Below are positions 12,922-15,289 of a stretch of DNA of 15,289 bases, piece after piece (positions within the stretch are counted from its first letter, which is position 1; every line of letters starts with the position of its first letter). Source of the stretch: an uncultured Agathobaculum sp. (GTDB lineage: Bacteria; Bacillota; Clostridia; Oscillospirales; Butyricicoccaceae); assembly GCA_944376955.1 (NCBI GenBank), contig CALWEB010000001.1:1-15289 (forward strand), in the 5' to 3' direction. The translations under genes were made by a program, and so were the position numbers. The notes beneath the pieces are model-generated. The model worked only from the letters and a program-made list of their open reading frames with translations, ran no database searches and had not been told where the DNA came from.

Positions 12922-12950
12922 TTGCACGGTGGGTGAAACTGTGTTATAAT
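12922..12950 (+). promoter_or_regulatory. Promoter of the EamA transporter unit
   Basis: -35 TTGCAC (12922-12927), a 17-bp spacer, perfect -10 TATAAT (12945-12950). The predicted start, near 12957, falls on the first possible ATG (12956), which excludes that codon as the translation start of the major transcript. Confidence 0.82.
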
Positions 12951-12985
12951 GCGTTATGTATGAAAAAAACAAGGAGGGAAGGCCG

Positions 12986-13870
12986 GTGCTTTCCAAAAAA
13001 AGCAAGGCGATTGGGTTTATCCTGCTGTCTGCGTTCGGCTTTGCGCTGATGAGTACGTTTGTGCGGCTGGCAGGGGATCTGCCGTCGATGCAAAAATCGT
13101 TTTTCCGCAATCTGGTTGCGATGTTCGTTGCGGCGCTGGCGCTGCGGCGAGAGGGGATTGGTTGGAAATGGGAAAAGGGCAATCTGCCCATGCTGCTGCT
13201 GCGCGCGACCTGCGGCACGCTTGGCATTTTGTGCAATTATTATGCGATTGACCGTCTGGTGCTGGCGGATGCCAATATCCTCAACAAAATGTCGCCGTTT
13301 TTTGCCATTTTGTTTTCGCTCTTCATGCTCAAGGAGCGTGCCAATGTCTGGCAGTATCTGGCGGTGTTGGCGGCGTTCGGCGGCAGTATGCTGATCATCA
13401 AGCCGGGGTTTTCGGCGGAGATGTTTCCGGCGCTAATCGGTCTGCTTGGCGGAATTTTTGCAGGCGCAGCCTATACGGCAGTACGTGCGCTTTCCCAAAA
13501 AGGGGAGAAGAGTGCGCGGATTGTGTTTTTCTTCTCAACATTCTCCACGCTGGTGTGCCTGCCATACCTCATATTGGATTTCCATCCGATGACATGGGCG
13601 CAGTTTGCCTGCTTGCTGGGCGCGGGCGCGGCTGCCACGCTTGGTCAGTTCGGTGTAACGCTGGCCTACGCGCACGCGCCAGCCAAGGAAATCTCGGTAT
13701 TTGACTATACGCAGGTGCTATTTTCCGCACTGCTCGGCTTTTTCCTGTTCGACCAGGTGCCGGACGGGTTAAGCGTGTTGGGGTATCTGGTGATCTGCGG
13801 CGTATCCGTATTGATGTTCTTCTATAACCGCGCGCTGGAAAGCCGGGAGCAGGCCAGTGGACGGGGTTGA
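12986..13870 (+). CDS. DMT-superfamily EamA transporter
   Basis: The 294-aa integral membrane protein has about ten hydrophobic segments arranged as two EamA repeats. It begins MLSKKSKAIGFILLSAFGFALMSTF; the first repeat ends around FAILFSLFMLKERANVWQYLAV, and the second around TQVLFSALLGFFLFDQVPDGLSVLGYLVI, both with the usual acidic residue before the last helix. Members export or exchange amino acids, nucleotides or other metabolites; the substrate cannot be told from sequence. The start is GTG 12986, with AGGAGG eight bases upstream; the upstream in-frame ATG 12956 lies at the predicted transcription start. The 3' end overlaps the next gene by 14 bp. The gene is divergent from selD, but nothing links it functionally to selenium. 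Confidence 0.9.
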   Translation: MLSKKSKAIGFILLSAFGFALMSTFVRLAGDLPSMQKSFFRNLVAMFVAALALRREGIGWKWEKGNLPMLLLRATCGTLGILCNYYAIDRLVLADANILNKMSPFFAILFSLFMLKERANVWQYLAVLAAFGGSMLIIKPGFSAEMFPALIGLLGGIFAGAAYTAVRALSQKGEKSARIVFFFSTFSTLVCLPYLILDFHPMTWAQFACLLGAGAAATLGQFGVTLAYAHAPAKEISVFDYTQVLFSALLGFFLFDQVPDGLSVLGYLVICGVSVLMFFYNRALESREQASGRG

Positions 13871-14372
13871 GTTGATCCGCTCCCGTCGGCGTACGCTGGG
13901 GTTGGAAGTGACGCGCGATGGTCGTGTGATTGTGCGCGCGCCGCTGCGCGCGTCGGTCGCTTCGATTGAACGGTTTGTCCGCGACCATGCGGATTGGATT
14001 GCCCGTGCGCAGGCACGGCAGCAGGCGCGTCTGGCAGCGCATCCCGAGCCGGATGATGCACAGCGCGCCGAGCTCATCCGCCGTGCACGGGAGGAATTGC
14101 CGCCCAAGGTGGCGTATTACGCGAGGCGGATGGGGCTCAGGCCGGCCGGTATGCGCATTACGTCGGCACGGACACGGTTTGGTTCGTGCAGCGCACAAAA
14201 CCGACTGTGCTTCTCGTGGCGGCTGATGGATTATCCGGATGCTGCGGTGGATTATGTCGTTGTGCATGAACTGGCGCATATCGTGCATAAAAACCATGGC
14301 CCGCGGTTCTGGGCGCTGGTGGAGCAGCACATGCCGGATTATCGCGCCCGTCGTGCGCTGTTGCGGGAGTAA
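13857..14372 (+). CDS. YgjP-like zinc metallopeptidase domain protein (M48-type)
   Basis: The 171-aa protein belongs to the YgjP/DUF45 group of predicted zinc metallopeptidases. The active site is VVVHELAHIVHKNH: H137 and H141 bind zinc, E138 is catalytic and H147 fits the third ligand of the group's HExxH-x5-H pattern. An upstream block, TRFGSCSAQNRLCFSWRLMDYP, is also typical. No signal peptide or membrane segment, so it is cytosolic. The GTG start at 13857 lies inside the end of the transporter gene, so translation is probably coupled. At 171 aa it is shorter than the ~230-aa family average, lacking some N-terminal strand sequence. Substrate unknown. Confidence 0.88.
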   Translation: MDGVELIRSRRRTLGLEVTRDGRVIVRAPLRASVASIERFVRDHADWIARAQARQQARLAAHPEPDDAQRAELIRRAREELPPKVAYYARRMGLRPAGMRITSARTRFGSCSAQNRLCFSWRLMDYPDAAVDYVVVHELAHIVHKNHGPRFWALVEQHMPDYRARRALLRE

Positions 14373-14391
14373 GGCCGAAGGAGGAAGAAAA

Positions 14392-15289
14392 ATGACGATT
14401 GCGGAGATTGCGCGCCGCGCAGGCGTGTCCAAGGCGGCGGTTTCGCGCTATCTGAATAATGGTTATGTCAGTTCGGAAAAGCGGGAGGCGATCCGCCGGG
14501 TGATCGAGGAAACTGGCTATGTACCCTCCCAGCAGGCGCAGACGCTGCGCACGGGCAAGAGCCGGATGATTGGCGTGATTGTGCCGCGCATTGATTCCGA
14601 GTCAATCAGCCGTGTGGTTGCGGGTATTTCCCGGGTGTTGGAAGAGCAAGGCTATCGGCTGCTGCTGGCCAACACGGACAATCGCATTGAAAAGGAACTG
14701 GAATATCTCGAAGTGTTTCGCAGCGGCAATGTGGACGGTGTGATTCTGGTAGCCACCATGATTTCCGCTGCACATCGAAAGGCGCTGACGGCGCTTGGTG
14801 TGCCGAGGGTACTGGTCGGACAGCAGATGGATGGGATGTCCTGCGTATTTCACGATGACCGCGGCGCAGCGCGCGCGGTGACCGAGCTGCTGTTGCAAAG
14901 CGGCCGCCGTCGGGTGGGGTACATCGGCGTGACCCCACGCGACAAAGCCGCAGGTGCGGCGCGCCGGGCAGGCTATCAGGATGCCTTGCACGCAGCCGGG
15001 GAGGAGCCGCGGCCGGAGTGGATGGAGCAGAGCGATTTTTCCATTGACGGAGGTTATGCGGCAGCAGGACGGCTGCTGGCCCGCGTGCCGGATATTGAGG
15101 GGGTTTTTTGTGCAACCGATTCCATAGCGATTGGTGCCAAGAAGCGTTTGGAGGAGCAAGGCAGACACATTCCGGACGATGTGGCGCTGGCAGGCATCGG
15201 ACATTCTCGTATGAGCGAGCTGGTGCGGCCACGACTGGCGACCGCGCACTATTATTACCAGACCAGCGGCGAGGAAGCGGCGCACGACC
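14392..15289 (+). CDS. LacI-family transcriptional regulator, 3' end cut by window
   Basis: The gene is open from ATG 14392 to the window end; 299 codons are visible without a stop. The N-terminus MTIAEIARRAGVSKAAVSRYLN is the LacI helix-turn-helix, followed by a hinge (VPSQQAQTLRTGKS, 44-57) and a periplasmic-binding-protein-like sensor domain starting MIGVIVPRIDS. It later shows GVFCATDSIAIGAKKRLEEQGRHIPDDVALAGIG, a standard effector-domain block. The sequence resembles sucrose/beta-fructoside repressors (ScrR type), so a sugar ligand is likely, but this is inference. AAGGAGG lies seven bases upstream, 19 bp after the metallopeptidase stop; it is probably in the same transcript or marks the start of a sugar-utilisation locus beyond the window. 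Confidence 0.93.
   Translation, partial: MTIAEIARRAGVSKAAVSRYLNNGYVSSEKREAIRRVIEETGYVPSQQAQTLRTGKSRMIGVIVPRIDSESISRVVAGISRVLEEQGYRLLLANTDNRIEKELEYLEVFRSGNVDGVILVATMISAAHRKALTALGVPRVLVGQQMDGMSCVFHDDRGAARAVTELLLQSGRRRVGYIGVTPRDKAAGAARRAGYQDALHAAGEEPRPEWMEQSDFSIDGGYAAAGRLLARVPDIEGVFCATDSIAIGAKKRLEEQGRHIPDDVALAGIGHSRMSELVRPRLATAHYYYQTSGEEAAHD

Noticed and set aside
1..15289. CRISPR arrays, insertion sequences or prophage genes
   Set aside because: No regularly spaced repeats, transposase or integrase motifs, or phage proteins were found on either strand.

Overview
The window looks like a piece of chromosome from a GC-rich member of the Bacillota (class Clostridia, probably a gut Oscillospiraceae/Butyricicoccaceae-type anaerobe). 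This is inferred from strong AGGAGG-type ribosome binding sites, textbook TTGaca-17-TATAAT promoters, factor-independent terminators, a Gram-positive style ModA lipoprotein and the gene set itself. No mobile element, CRISPR array or phage gene was seen. Genus assignment is not possible from the sequence alone.

Layout: (a) Positions 1-145 hold the 5' part of a tRNA-Leu(GAG) gene on the minus strand with its own consensus promoter. (b) Positions 199-6796 are a tightly packed minus-strand operon, read right to left: a MoeA-like molybdopterin-binding protein with a C-terminal Cys cluster, moaA, a MOSC-MogA fusion, modA, modB, modC and an XdhC-family protein. It covers molybdate uptake, early and late molybdenum cofactor steps, and delivery of the cofactor to a hydroxylase. 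(c) Positions 6797-7026 are a divergent control region with two back-to-back promoters, a palindrome midway between their -35 boxes and an inverted repeat around the rightward -10. (d) Positions 7027-8231 (plus) carry a single-domain ModE-like regulator and yqeB (EF2563 family), ending at a perfect bidirectional terminator. (e) Positions 8267-10516 (minus) are a second operon: yedE, a TusA-like protein, a DUF3343 protein and yqeC. (f) Divergently, 10643-11794 encodes a cysteine desulfurase/selenocysteine lyase-like protein. It converges on, and overlaps by 14 bp, selD (11781-12818, minus). (g) From 12922 a new plus-strand unit starts: a DMT/EamA transporter, a YgjP-like metallopeptidase and a LacI-family regulator cut by the window end.

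Functionally, positions 199-12818 are one theme: making and loading the selenium-dependent form of the molybdenum cofactor. ModABC imports molybdate. MoaA starts pterin synthesis, and the MogA and MoeA-like proteins act in molybdenum insertion. YedE, the TusA-like and DUF3343 proteins, the desulfurase-like enzyme and SelD are expected to import, carry and activate selenium as selenophosphate. YqeB, YqeC and XdhC are accessory proteins linked by comparative genomics to selenium-dependent molybdenum hydroxylases (SDMH). The hydroxylase structural genes are not in the window, nor are moaC, moaD/E, moeB, mocA, selA or selB. The combination is a known type of locus, so I do not claim a wholly new system. 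The details that look less ordinary are the split of a YedF-like function into two translationally coupled small proteins, a terminator embedded in the selD coding sequence, the Cys-rich tail of the MoeA-like protein, and the palindrome-rich divergent control regions.
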